DNA of 64,000 bases from Streptomyces sp. TBY4 (GTDB taxonomy: Bacteria > Actinomycetota > Actinomycetes > Streptomycetales > Streptomycetaceae). Shown here one piece after another: positions 51,501 to 59,181 of the stretch. The position numbers and the translations under genes are program-made. The notes beneath the pieces are model-generated. The model was not told the origin of the DNA. It searched no databases and saw only the letters and a list, made by a program, of their open reading frames with translations. The stretch's first letter is position 1, and every line of letters starts with the position of its first letter. The stretch is from positions 1 through 64,000 of the forward strand of contig NZ_JANAVF010000015.1 of the NCBI RefSeq assembly GCF_024213195.1, written 5' to 3'.

Positions 51501-52871
51501 GCCCCGGCCCCGGCCCCGGCCCCGGAGGCGGACGCAGCGGGCGCGCACGGGGCGGCGTACCCGCACGAGGAGCCGTACGCCGGCCGCACGGTCGGGGTCC
51601 TGGTGCGCGGCACGCCCAGCTTCGCCGTCGACACCGCCGGGCGGCTGCACAGCACCCTGATGCGGTCCTGCACCGGCCGCCCGAGCGGTGAGTGGATGGA
51701 CCCTCCGCGGCGCACCGCCCCCGACGGCAGCTCCTTCCAGCTCCAGCACTGGACCCACGTCTTCGAGCACGCGCTGGTCGCGGGCGCCGGGGACTGGCGG
51801 GCGGTCGATCTGGCGCGCCGCGGACGGGAGTTCAACAAGCCGCTCACCGCCGTCACGGCCGCCCCCGGTACGGGACCCCGACCGTCCGCGCGCTCGCTGC
51901 TCGGCGTGGAGCCGGCCGACCGGGTGCTGATCGAGACGGTGAAGCGGGCCGGCGGCTCCGGCGACCGGGGCCGGGGCGACCTCGCCGTCCGGCTGCGCGA
52001 GACGCACGGCCGCCCGGCGATGGCGCAGACCCTGTGGCCCACCGATCCGGCGGCCGGGGCAGACCTGCTGGACCGCCCCACCGGGTTCTTCGAGGGGCAG
52101 GTCCAGGGCGCCGCGACCACCACGCTCCTGATGCTCACGGAGTCCGGCATGCCGCTGCGGGAGGGCGAACGGGAGCCGCACCAGCCGGTGTTCAGCCGGT
52201 ACTGGCTGCACAACACCGGGACGGCCCCGCTCGGCGCCGCCCCGTACACGGTGACCTGCGACGGAATCCCCTCCGGGGCCACGGTCACCCTCGCCGCCCA
52301 CGGGCAGGCGGACGGCGGCCCGGTCGGTCTGGAGGTCCGGGCCCCGGAGGGCTGGACCACCTCCTGGACCGGGTGGCGGACCGAACTCCCGGCCGGCGGC
52401 CACGTCTCCCGCCCGCTCACCGTGGAACCCGCCGCCGGGGCGCGGCCCGGCGAGCACCTGGTCCGGATCCTCGCCACCACCCCCGCGGGCACCTTCGAGG
52501 ACGTCCTCACCGTCACCGTCCCCGGCGGCCCGGCCGGGGTGCCCGCCGGGCTGTGGGTGGCCGCGCCGGAGCCCGTCGTGACCGTCGCCCCCGGCGGGCG
52601 GGCCGCCGTACGGGCCCGGATCGGCTCCACCGGCATCCGCACCGCCCTGACGGGGCAGGCGTACGCCGTCTCCCCGTTCGGCACCTGGGACATGACGGCC
52701 CCCGCCGTGCGGCCCGTGGAGGTCCCGGCGGACGGAGAGACGCAGGCCGTGTTCGAGGTGCGACCGCCGCTCACCACCCCCGCCGGGGAGTACTGGATCG
52801 TGGTCAAGGCGGTCTGCGAGGGCAGGATCGCGTACGGTCCGGCCATTGCCGTCCACGTCAGCGAGGGATGA
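48561..52871 (+). CDS. GH38 alpha-mannosidase, 1436 aa
   Basis: A retaining alpha-mannosidase of family GH38. The N-terminal 130 residues are a beta domain (Pro/Gly linker near 77-90). The zinc-binding motif is H144-F-H146-Y-D148. The catalytic nucleophile is D278 in AWQLDVFGHD. The middle domain has HAAHHDAVTGTFSDQVYLDLLPTW, and large beta-sandwich domains follow to the C-terminus. At 1436 residues it is longer than usual (about 1000), with an extra NEW3-like C-terminal beta module (residues 1300-1430). No signal peptide, so it is cytoplasmic. ATG 48561 has AAGGAAG about nine bases upstream. A LacI regulator and an ROK kinase follow, which suggests catabolism of mannosides taken up as oligosaccharides. 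Confidence 0.91.
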   Translation: MDSGITVTSVTTPALFGGPPDDPAQIVRVRIRRTRPAGPLHVAVQGDGITTPHPRIVRADTAEAYAGTDARADLASDGGPGPGSGSRPVPESTVEVAVRTPDAAPGTVLPAVVRVTTPDGRPLAELPFGLVVAEPGWTVRLVPHFHYDPMWWNTQAAYTALWDAPLKPGEGERGWEYTGVPAFTLIPLHLQQAREDPAYRFVLSEVDYLKPYWDTHPAERAELRALIAEGRVEIVGGTYNEPSTNLTSAETTIRSAVHGLDLHRGTLGADPRTAWQLDVFGHDPSFPALMAGAGLDSAVLARGPHHQWGPMMDTWGDPLRAPAAMQLPAEYEWIAPSGEGLLLHYLPAHYSAGWFSHQAPDAGAAAEQLLELYELLRTAAATKNVLIPMGTDFSWPHRWGLDVQHAWNRRYCWPRMEHSGPRAHFDAVRAELAARGEQPLPVTREMGPVYTGKDVTYADVKQAHRAAENLLEQAETFAALACAEGLTDYPAQTLDKAWRHLLHAAHHDAVTGTFSDQVYLDLLPTWREARELAAGVREEALAALTSEADTRGPGPLAVTVHNPVSWTRTDLVRTRVELPALGLAEDRDAARITVLDEAGRAAPVHVEAVAGGTAELAFLAEDVPSLGHRTWWLAASELPVSGGWEPAPGHTAENEFLRAEADPARGGGLARLLDRRTGQELLTRGEVDELVVQEEYDKHPYFEEGPWHLLPKGPGTGSGAGPAESCRAERGPLGARLVATGRTGPVRWTRTTTLWDGLDRAELTTTVHAFEGSDQLLRLRIPADVPGALPVAETAASAVGRGFAFPEADTGADRTRAPWTLDSPCLNWFALSAPMTGPGGRALGAAEIVLPDAGAPEGLRELVTALGRHGVTATPTRAAGPRWGDLAVDSSLPDFRIALGGPGENPFTAALLESAGPAHEKALREALREHGQVWIAARAGLRSLWSPGCDLTGLRDLPVLVHAGPPEQLARAVAASGRIDAPAPAPAPEADAAGAHGAAYPHEEPYAGRTVGVLVRGTPSFAVDTAGRLHSTLMRSCTGRPSGEWMDPPRRTAPDGSSFQLQHWTHVFEHALVAGAGDWRAVDLARRGREFNKPLTAVTAAPGTGPRPSARSLLGVEPADRVLIETVKRAGGSGDRGRGDLAVRLRETHGRPAMAQTLWPTDPAAGADLLDRPTGFFEGQVQGAATTTLLMLTESGMPLREGEREPHQPVFSRYWLHNTGTAPLGAAPYTVTCDGIPSGATVTLAAHGQADGGPVGLEVRAPEGWTTSWTGWRTELPAGGHVSRPLTVEPAAGARPGEHLVRILATTPAGTFEDVLTVTVPGGPAGVPAGLWVAAPEPVVTVAPGGRAAVRARIGSTGIRTALTGQAYAVSPFGTWDMTAPAVRPVEVPADGETQAVFEVRPPLTTPAGEYWIVVKAVCEGRIAYGPAIAVHVSEG

Positions 52872-52879
52872 GACAGGCC

Positions 52880-53917
52880 ATGGCCCGCAGACCCACCATC
52901 AAGGACATCGCCCGCCAGGCCGGGGTGTCGGAGAGCGCCGTCTCCTTCGCGCTCAACAACCGGCCCGGGGTCTCCCAGGACACCCGCGCCCGCATCCGGC
53001 GGGTCGCCGAGGAGCTCGGCTGGCAGCCCAACAGCGCCGCCCGCGCCCTCTCCGGGGAGCAGTCCGGCGCCGTCGGCCTGGTCCTCGCCCGGCCCGCGCA
53101 CACCCTCGAGGTCGAGTCCTTCTTCCTCCAGCTGGTCTCCGGCATCCAGGAGGTCCTGGCCGCCGGCCGGATCGCCCTGCTCTTCCAGGTGGTCGAGGAC
53201 CTCGACGCCGAATGCGCCGTCTACCGCCGCTGGTGGGCCGAGCGGCGCGTGGACGGGGTCGTCGTCGTGGACCCGAGGACCGACGACCCGCGCCCCGCCC
53301 TGCTCGACCAGCTCGGCCTGCCGGCCGTCACGGTGGGGGAGGCGGGGCCGGAATCCGGCCCCGCGGTCCTGTCCGCCGTCCGGGCCGACGACGCCGGAGC
53401 CATGGCGCAGGTGCTCGACCACCTGTACGGGCTCGGCCACCGCCGGATCGCGCACGTCGCGGGACTGCCCGGACTCGCCCACACCGAGCGCCGGATCGCC
53501 TCGCTGCGCGCCGAGGCCGGGCGGCTGGGCCTGGGACCGGGGGAGGTGCGCTCGGTCACCACCGACTACTCCGACGCCGAGGGGGCGCAGGCCACCCGGC
53601 GGATCCTCGCCGAGCCGCGGCCGCCGACCGCGATCGTCTACGACAACGACGTCATGGCGGTGGCCGGCGTGGCCGTCGCCTCCGAGCTGGGCATCCCGGT
53701 CCCGGGCGGGCTCTCCGTCGTGGCCTGGGACGACTCCGCGCTCTGCCGGGTCACCCGCCCCCGGCTCACCGCCCTGGTCCGCGACACCGCGGGCTTCGGC
53801 CGGCTCGCCGCCGAGGAGCTCCTCGCCGTCCTCGCGGGCGGGCCGCCGAGGTCCCGGGAGAGCGAGCTGCCCAGGCTGGAGCCCCGCGAGAGCACGGCGC
53901 CGCCGCCGGGTGCATGA
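52880..53917 (+). CDS. LacI-family transcriptional regulator
   Basis: 345 residues. The LacI HTH is TIKDIARQAGVSESAVSFALNNRPGVSQDTRARIRRVA, followed by the hinge helix SAARALSGEQSGAVG and a periplasmic-binding-protein-like effector domain ending DDSALCRVTRPRLTALVRD. The ATG at 52880 has GAGGGA ten bases upstream; an ATG at 52868 overlaps the mannosidase stop and is the alternative. It is 9 bases behind the mannosidase, so it is in the same operon and likely autoregulates. Confidence 0.9.
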   Translation: MARRPTIKDIARQAGVSESAVSFALNNRPGVSQDTRARIRRVAEELGWQPNSAARALSGEQSGAVGLVLARPAHTLEVESFFLQLVSGIQEVLAAGRIALLFQVVEDLDAECAVYRRWWAERRVDGVVVVDPRTDDPRPALLDQLGLPAVTVGEAGPESGPAVLSAVRADDAGAMAQVLDHLYGLGHRRIAHVAGLPGLAHTERRIASLRAEAGRLGLGPGEVRSVTTDYSDAEGAQATRRILAEPRPPTAIVYDNDVMAVAGVAVASELGIPVPGGLSVVAWDDSALCRVTRPRLTALVRDTAGFGRLAAEELLAVLAGGPPRSRESELPRLEPRESTAPPPGA

Positions 53918-53995
53918 CGGCCGCGCCGCCCGGCGCATGAGGACGGCCCCGCCGTCGGCCGCATACTGAAACCGACCCCTTCCTGGAGCGCCACC

Positions 53996-54994
53996 GTGAC
54001 CCCTGTGCCCACCCCCACCTCCGCATTCCCCGCCCCCCGCGCCGGTGCGCCGGCCGACTCCGGGCCGACGGTCGCGATCGACATCGGCGGTACGAAGATC
54101 GCCGGAGCCCTGGTGGACCGCGACGGCGCCATGACGGCCACCACGCGCCGGCCCACCCCGCGCGGCGCCGACGGGGACACCGTGTTCGCCGCCGTCGCGG
54201 AGGTGGTCGCGGAACTCGCGCGCTCCCCGCTGTGGGCCTCGGCCGTCCGGTGCGGGATCGGCAGCGCGGGCCCGGTGGACTCCGCGCTCGGCACCGTCAG
54301 CCCGGTCAACATCGGCGCCTGGCGGGGCTTCCCCGTCCAGGCCCGGGTGGAGGCCGAGCTCGCCCGGCACGGGCTGCGGATCCCGACGGTGCTGGCCGGC
54401 GACGGGGTGGCGATGACGGCCGCCGAGCACTGGCTGGGCGCCGCCCGCGGGCACGCCAACGCCCTGTGCATGGTGGTCTCCACCGGGGTCGGCGGCGGAC
54501 TCGTCCTGAACAACCAGCTGCACCCGGGCCCCACCGGGAACGCCGGTCACATCGGCCACATGAGCGTCGCCTTCGACGGCGAGCCCTGCGCGTGCGGAGG
54601 CCGCGGCTGCGTGGAGTCCCTCGCCTCCGGCACCGCCATCGCGGCCTGGGCCCTGGCCCGGGGATGGGTCCCGGCCGGGGACGCCACCGCGGCCGGGGTG
54701 GCCGCCGCTGCTGCCGCGGGCGATCCCGTTGCCCTGGCCGCCTTCGACCGAGCGGGCCGGGCGCTGGCCGCCGCTATCGCGGCGACCGCCACCCTCGTCG
54801 AGACCGACATCGCCGTCATCGGGGGAGGCGTCGCCGCCAGTGGGGACATCCTCTTCGGGCCGGTCCGGGAGCACCTGGCCTCGTACGCGACCCTGTCCTT
54901 CGTCAAGGACCTCCAGGTCGTCCCGGCGACGCTGGGCACCCACGCGGGCCTGATCGGGGCCGCCGCTGCGGCGACGATGCTGCTGCCGTCGTGA
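53996..54994 (+). CDS. ROK-family sugar kinase
   Basis: 332 residues. The ATP-binding motif is IDIGGTKIAGALVDRDG near 27-43. GIGSAGPVD, LAGDGVAMTAAEHWLGAARGH and STGVGGGLVLNNQLHPGPTGNAGHIGHM are family signatures. The zinc motif CACGGRGCVES is intact, so it is a kinase rather than an ROK repressor (no HTH). It would phosphorylate mannose or glucose freed by the mannosidase. GTG 53996 has GGAG seven bases upstream. Convergent with the TAXI gene. Confidence 0.9.
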   Translation: MTPVPTPTSAFPAPRAGAPADSGPTVAIDIGGTKIAGALVDRDGAMTATTRRPTPRGADGDTVFAAVAEVVAELARSPLWASAVRCGIGSAGPVDSALGTVSPVNIGAWRGFPVQARVEAELARHGLRIPTVLAGDGVAMTAAEHWLGAARGHANALCMVVSTGVGGGLVLNNQLHPGPTGNAGHIGHMSVAFDGEPCACGGRGCVESLASGTAIAAWALARGWVPAGDATAAGVAAAAAAGDPVALAAFDRAGRALAAAIAATATLVETDIAVIGGGVAASGDILFGPVREHLASYATLSFVKDLQVVPATLGTHAGLIGAAAAATMLLPS

Positions 54995-55024
54995 CGGCGG
55001 CCGGCCGGGGCAGGCAGGTACGCC

Positions 55025-56020
55025 CTACGGCTTGACCGAGCGGTAGTAGCGGGCCGCGCCCTCGTGCAGCTGCAGGGGATCCGTGTAGATGGCCGTCCGC
55101 AGGTCCACGAGCTGGGCCGCGTGCACCTTGCTCCCGATCTTGTCCCGGCTGTCGATCACCGTGCGCGTGAACTGCTCCGTCAGCTCGGTGCCCGTGTCCT
55201 CCCGGGTCACCAGCAGGTTCGGCACCGCGACGGTGGACACCGCCGAGGTGTTGCGGGCGCGGTCGTAGGCGTCCTGGGGCATCACCGCCGCCCGGTAGTA
55301 CCGCGCGGGGCTGCCGCTGGCCTGGAGCGCCTCCACCAGGTCGCCGAGCTGCACGAGCCGGATCTCGAACCGCTCCGAGAGTTTCTCCACGGCGTTGGTG
55401 GGCAGCCCGCCCGACCAGAAGAAGGCGTCGATCCGGCCGGCCTCCAGCTCCGCCGGCACCGTGTCGATGCCGATGGCCACCGGGGTGACGTCGCGCACCG
55501 GGTCCAGCCCCGCGGCCGTCAGCATCCGCTCGGAGATCAGCCGCACCCCCGAGCCCTCCTGGCCGACGGCGATCCTCTTGCCCCGCAGGTCCCGGGCGGA
55601 CTGGACGGGGGATCCGGCGGGCACCACGAGCTGGACGTAGTCGTCGTAGAGGCGGGCCAGCCCGCGCAGCCGGTCCGCTCCGGGCTTCCGGTCGACCTGG
55701 TACTTGGCCACCGCGTCGGCCGTCGCCACCGTGAAGTCGGCCTCGCCCGCGGCCACCCGCTGCAGGTTCTGCTGCGAGCCCTCGCTGGTCTGCAGGCGGA
55801 CCCGCACCCCGGGCACGTCCTCGGCGAGCGCCTTCTCCAGCAGCTGGCCGTAGAGGTGGTAGACCCCGGACTGGACGCCGGTGCTGAGGGTGATCCCGCC
55901 CGTGACCTCCGGCCGGCCGAAGGGCCGCAGCCACCAGACGAGGGCGCAGAGCACCGCCAGTACGGCCACCAGGGCCCGCAGGGCACGGCGCCTGCTGATC
56001 CGGGGCGGTACGAGAGGCAT
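55025..56020 (-). CDS. TAXI-family TRAP transporter solute-binding protein
   Basis: 331 residues. A membrane anchor or uncleaved signal lies at 10-30 (RRALRALVAVLAVLCALVWWL). The TAXI domain follows: TLSTGVQSGVYHLYGQLLEKAL, RLQTSEGSQQNLQRVAAGEADFTVATADAVA, LRGKRIAVGQEGSGVRLISERMLTAAGL and IDTVPAELEAGRIDAFFWSGGLPT. TAXI proteins bind small acids for TRAP transporters, but no DctQM-like membrane subunits lie nearby, so it may work with a distant transporter. Ends 31 bases from the ROK gene, convergently. Confidence 0.87.
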   Translation of the reverse strand: MPLVPPRISRRRALRALVAVLAVLCALVWWLRPFGRPEVTGGITLSTGVQSGVYHLYGQLLEKALAEDVPGVRVRLQTSEGSQQNLQRVAAGEADFTVATADAVAKYQVDRKPGADRLRGLARLYDDYVQLVVPAGSPVQSARDLRGKRIAVGQEGSGVRLISERMLTAAGLDPVRDVTPVAIGIDTVPAELEAGRIDAFFWSGGLPTNAVEKLSERFEIRLVQLGDLVEALQASGSPARYYRAAVMPQDAYDRARNTSAVSTVAVPNLLVTREDTGTELTEQFTRTVIDSRDKIGSKVHAAQLVDLRTAIYTDPLQLHEGAARYYRSVKP

Positions 56021-56140
56021 GGCCGCGATCCTGCCACCGACCCGCCGTCCTGTCACGGCCCGCCTGCTCGCTCGCCCGCCCGTTCGGTCCGCCTGCCCGG
56101 CCCGGCCCCGGACGCCACGCCCGCCCCTTACCCTTGCTGA

Positions 56141-57658
56141 GTGAGTACCGAGAGCGGCGAGGCGACTGTTGTGAAAACGTACGAGGTCCGGACGTACGGC
56201 TGTCAGATGAACGTGCACGACTCCGAGCGGCTGTCCGGCCTGCTGGAGGACGCCGGGTACGTCCGCGCGCCCCAGGGCTCCGACGGCGACGCCGACGTCG
56301 TCGTGTTCAACACCTGCGCCGTGCGCGAGAACGCCGACAACAAGCTGTACGGCAACCTCGGCCGGCTCGCGCCGATGAAGACCAAGCGCCCCGGCATGCA
56401 GATCGCCGTCGGCGGCTGCCTCGCGCAGAAGGACCGCGACACGATCGTGGACCGCGCCCCCTGGGTCGACGTGGTCTTCGGCACGCACAACATCGGCAAG
56501 CTGCCCGTCCTGCTGGAGCGCGCGCGCATCCAGGAAGAGGCGCAGATCGAGATCGCCGAATCGCTGGAGGCCTTCCCCTCCACGCTCCCGACCCGGCGCG
56601 AGTCCGCGTACGCCGCCTGGGTCTCGATCTCCGTCGGCTGCAACAACACCTGCACCTTCTGCATCGTCCCGGCGCTGCGCGGCAAGGAGGAGGACCGCCG
56701 CCCCGGCGACATCCTCGCCGAGATCGAGGCGCTCGTCGCCGAGGGCGTCTCCGAGATCACCCTGCTCGGCCAGAACGTCAACGCCTACGGCTCCGACCTG
56801 GGCGACCGCGAGGCCTTCTCCAAGCTGCTGCGCGCCTGCGGCGCCATCGAGGGCCTGGAGCGGGTCCGCTTCACCTCCCCGCACCCGCGCGACTTCACCG
56901 ACGACGTGATCGCTGCGATGGCCGAGACCCCCAACGTCATGCCGCAGCTGCACATGCCGATGCAGTCCGGATCGGACGCGATCCTGAAGGCCATGCGCCG
57001 CTCGTACCGCCAGGAGCGCTTCCTCGGCATCATCGAGAAGGTCCGCGCCGCCATCCCGCACGCCGCGATCTCCACCGACATCATCGTGGGCTTCCCCGGT
57101 GAGACGGAGGAGGACTTCCAGCAGACCATGCATGCGGTCCGCGAGGCCCGCTTCGCGAACGCCTTCACCTTCCAGTACTCCAAGCGCCCCGGGACCCCGG
57201 CCGCCGACATGGAGGGACAGATCCCCAAGGAGGTCGTCCAGGAGCGGTACATGCGCCTGGTCGCCCTCCAGGAGGAGATCTCCTGGGACGAGAACAAGAA
57301 GCAGGTCGGTCGCACCCTGGAGGTCATGGTCGCCGAGGGCGAGGGCCGCAAGGACGGCGCCACCCACCGGCTGTCCGGGCGGGCCCCCGACAACCGCCTG
57401 GTGCACTTCACGAAGCCCGACGAGGACGTCCGCCCCGGTGACGTCGTGACCGTGGAGATCACCTACGCGGCTCCGCACCACCTCCTCGCGGAGGGCCCGA
57501 CGGGGGCGGTACGCCGCACCCGCGCGGGCGACGCCTGGGAGAAGCGCAACGCGGCTCCGGCCCAGCCGAAGGGCGTCCTCCTCGGCATCCCGACCCTGGG
57601 CGTCCCGGCGCCCCTCCCGGTGACGACGTCCGGCTGCGCGGCGCCCGCCTCCTCCTGA
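56141..57658 (+). CDS. miaB: MiaB: tRNA-2-methylthio-N6-dimethylallyladenosine synthase
   Basis: 505 residues. MiaB adds methylthio to i6A37 of tRNAs that read UNN codons; MiaA downstream makes its substrate. UPF0004 domain (YGCQMNVHDSERLSGLLEDAGY), radical-SAM cluster C167-x3-C171-x2-C174 (VGCNNTCTFCIVPALRGKE), and a TRAM domain near 380-445. The C-terminus has a short Pro/Ala tail. TACCCT (56129-56134), six bases and GTG 56141 form a leaderless promoter pattern. GTG 56171 (VKTYEVRTYGCQ) is the alternative start. Confidence 0.95.
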   Translation: MSTESGEATVVKTYEVRTYGCQMNVHDSERLSGLLEDAGYVRAPQGSDGDADVVVFNTCAVRENADNKLYGNLGRLAPMKTKRPGMQIAVGGCLAQKDRDTIVDRAPWVDVVFGTHNIGKLPVLLERARIQEEAQIEIAESLEAFPSTLPTRRESAYAAWVSISVGCNNTCTFCIVPALRGKEEDRRPGDILAEIEALVAEGVSEITLLGQNVNAYGSDLGDREAFSKLLRACGAIEGLERVRFTSPHPRDFTDDVIAAMAETPNVMPQLHMPMQSGSDAILKAMRRSYRQERFLGIIEKVRAAIPHAAISTDIIVGFPGETEEDFQQTMHAVREARFANAFTFQYSKRPGTPAADMEGQIPKEVVQERYMRLVALQEEISWDENKKQVGRTLEVMVAEGEGRKDGATHRLSGRAPDNRLVHFTKPDEDVRPGDVVTVEITYAAPHHLLAEGPTGAVRRTRAGDAWEKRNAAPAQPKGVLLGIPTLGVPAPLPVTTSGCAAPASS

Positions 57659-57731
57659 CGCGGACCGAGCACCGCGCACCGCTCGGAGGGTGTGAGCCCG
57701 CGCCGGAGCACGGGCGGCTACGCTGCGGATC

Positions 57732-58445
57732 ATGCTCGTAGCCGCCGCCGTCTGCCCCGCCCCGCCGATGCTCCTGCCGGAGCTCGCCACGGGCGCCGCC
57801 GCCGAACTCGGCGATGCCCGGACCGCGTGTTCCGACGCGCTGTCCGTGCTCGCCGCCTCCCGGCCCGATCTGCTGGTCGTGGTCGGAGCCTGCGACCCCG
57901 ATCACCACGGTGCCTATCCGCAGGGAGCCCGCGGCACCTTCCGCGGATTCGGCGCCGGCGCCGGGGCCGACGTACGGCTGGGCGAGGGCGAGGAGGGTCC
58001 GCGGCTGCTGCCGGCCCCGCTCGCGGTGGGCGCCTGGCTGCTCGGCCGGGCGGGCTGGGGGGCCGCGCCCCTGGAGGGGTTCGGGGTCGCCGGGCCGCTG
58101 GACACCGCACGCTGCCTGGAGGCCGGCCGGGAGCTCGCCGCCCGCGAGGAGCGGGTCGCCCTGCTCGTCATGGGTGACGGCAGCGCCTGCCGGTCGCTGA
58201 AGGCCCCCGGCTACCTCGACGAGCGCGCCGCCGCCTTCGACGCCGAGGCCGCCCGCGCCCTCGGCGCCGCCGACCTGCCCGCCCTCGCCGCCCTCGATGC
58301 GGGACTCGCCGCGGAGCTCCAGGCCGCCGGCCGGGCCCCCTGGCAGGTGCTCGCGGGCGCCGCCGAGGGCGCCGGGCTCGAGGGGCGGCTGCTCTACGAG
58401 GACGCCCCGTACGGGGTCGGGTACTTCGTCGCCGCCTGGTCGTAG
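57732..58445 (+). CDS. LigB-like protein (class III extradiol dioxygenase B fold)
   Basis: 237 residues. The N-terminus MLVAAAVCPAPPMLLPELATGAA and the centre LLVVVGACDPDHHGAYP fit the LigB family of class III ring-cleavage dioxygenases. Many of the family have lost the metal ligands; only some of the expected His are visible here, so activity is doubtful. The gene lies in the conserved actinobacterial miaB - this gene - miaA order. TACGCT and seven bases precede ATG 57732, indicating a leaderless mRNA. Confidence 0.8.
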   Translation: MLVAAAVCPAPPMLLPELATGAAAELGDARTACSDALSVLAASRPDLLVVVGACDPDHHGAYPQGARGTFRGFGAGAGADVRLGEGEEGPRLLPAPLAVGAWLLGRAGWGAAPLEGFGVAGPLDTARCLEAGRELAAREERVALLVMGDGSACRSLKAPGYLDERAAAFDAEAARALGAADLPALAALDAGLAAELQAAGRAPWQVLAGAAEGAGLEGRLLYEDAPYGVGYFVAAWS

Positions 58446-58464
58446 CGAAGGCGGAACGCACGGA

Positions 58465-58500
58465 GAAGGGGCGCGGCACCGAGTGGTGCCGCGCCCCTTC
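58465..58500. terminator. Hairpin terminator between the convergent LigB-like and antitoxin-like genes
   Basis: A perfect 16-bp stem (GAAGGGGCGCGGCACC and its complement) with a four-base loop. It serves both directions. Confidence 0.88.
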
Positions 58501-58520
58501 GGGGATTCCGGGACCGCGCG

Positions 58521-58766
58521 TCAGGAAGCGGCCGGCGGTGTCGGCCCGCCGGGAGAGTCCTTGTGCGCGATCTTGCCCAGGGCGTCCTTCGCCTTGTCCG
58601 CGCCGCTAGAGATCTGGCCGCTGTACTTGCCCTTGGTCTTGGAGTCGACGGCCTTCGCCACCTTGTCCAGATTCTGGGCGATCTTGCCCTCGTGCTGCTG
58701 CGCGAGGTCGCCGACCTTGTCCTTGGCGGGCGCGAGCTTGGCCTTCAGATTGTCCAGCAGGCCCAT
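58521..58766 (-). CDS. Small basic antitoxin-like protein (MT0933-type)
   Basis: 81 residues: MGLLDNLKAKLAPAKDKVGDLAQQHEG, a Lys-rich helix-forming protein of the family annotated as MT0933-like antitoxin. No toxin gene of known type is adjacent. GGAAGGTG precedes ATG 58766. The partner upstream (58789-59007) has an N-terminus of similar style (MGILDRLLGRK). The antitoxin label is a family name; function is untested. Confidence 0.7.
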   Translation of the reverse strand: MGLLDNLKAKLAPAKDKVGDLAQQHEGKIAQNLDKVAKAVDSKTKGKYSGQISSGADKAKDALGKIAHKDSPGGPTPPAAS

Positions 58767-58788
58767 GGGTCACCTTCCAATAGCGAGG

Positions 58789-59007
58789 CTACGTGCGGGC
58801 ACCTTCTGCGGCCTCGCTGTCCGCGCTGACCTCAGCCGTCTGCTGCTTCGGGATCTCGACGGCTTCCGCCGCCGGGCTCTCCTCCGCCACAGCCTGCTCG
58901 GTCCCGGCCTCGTCGGCCGTCGCGGACTCCACCGTCAGATCCGCGGAAACGGCCTCTTCGGTCGTCGCCTGGGTCTTGCGGCCGAGAAGCCGGTCCAAAA
59001 TGCCCAT
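58789..59007 (-). CDS. Small acidic hypothetical protein, 72 aa
   Basis: Starts ATG 59007 behind AGGAG. The N-terminus MGILDRLLGRKTQ is a short amphipathic helix with basic residues. The rest is Glu/Ala-rich and strongly acidic (SADLTVESATADEAGTEQAV). It lies 22 bases before the antitoxin-like gene, presumably one operon. Basic-acidic pairing of neighbours suggests a complex. No family recognised. Confidence 0.7.
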   Translation of the reverse strand: MGILDRLLGRKTQATTEEAVSADLTVESATADEAGTEQAVAEESPAAEAVEIPKQQTAEVSADSEAAEGART

Positions 59008-59181
59008 GTCTACTCCTATAACGTTACTCGTGTGAGTGAAGTTCCGCCGTGGGCGGGCCGCCGTACGGCGGGCGTGCGCCCGGCCGGAACCCCGCCAAGG
59101 CAACGACCCCGGTCACGTCCCGTCACGTAGCTCGATCGGGTACATGGCGATGCCTTGACGCGGGGCTGCGAGACTGGTGCG

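Noticed and set aside
50660..54943. A 1427-codon minus-strand open frame across the mannosidase, LacI and ROK genes
   Set aside because: It spans three well-supported plus-strand genes and has low-complexity Arg/Ser/Pro sequence with no motif.
55025..56020. A full TRAP transporter next to the TAXI protein
   Set aside because: No membrane subunit genes (DctQ/DctM or fused 4TM-12TM) lie on either side; neighbours are an ROK kinase and miaB.
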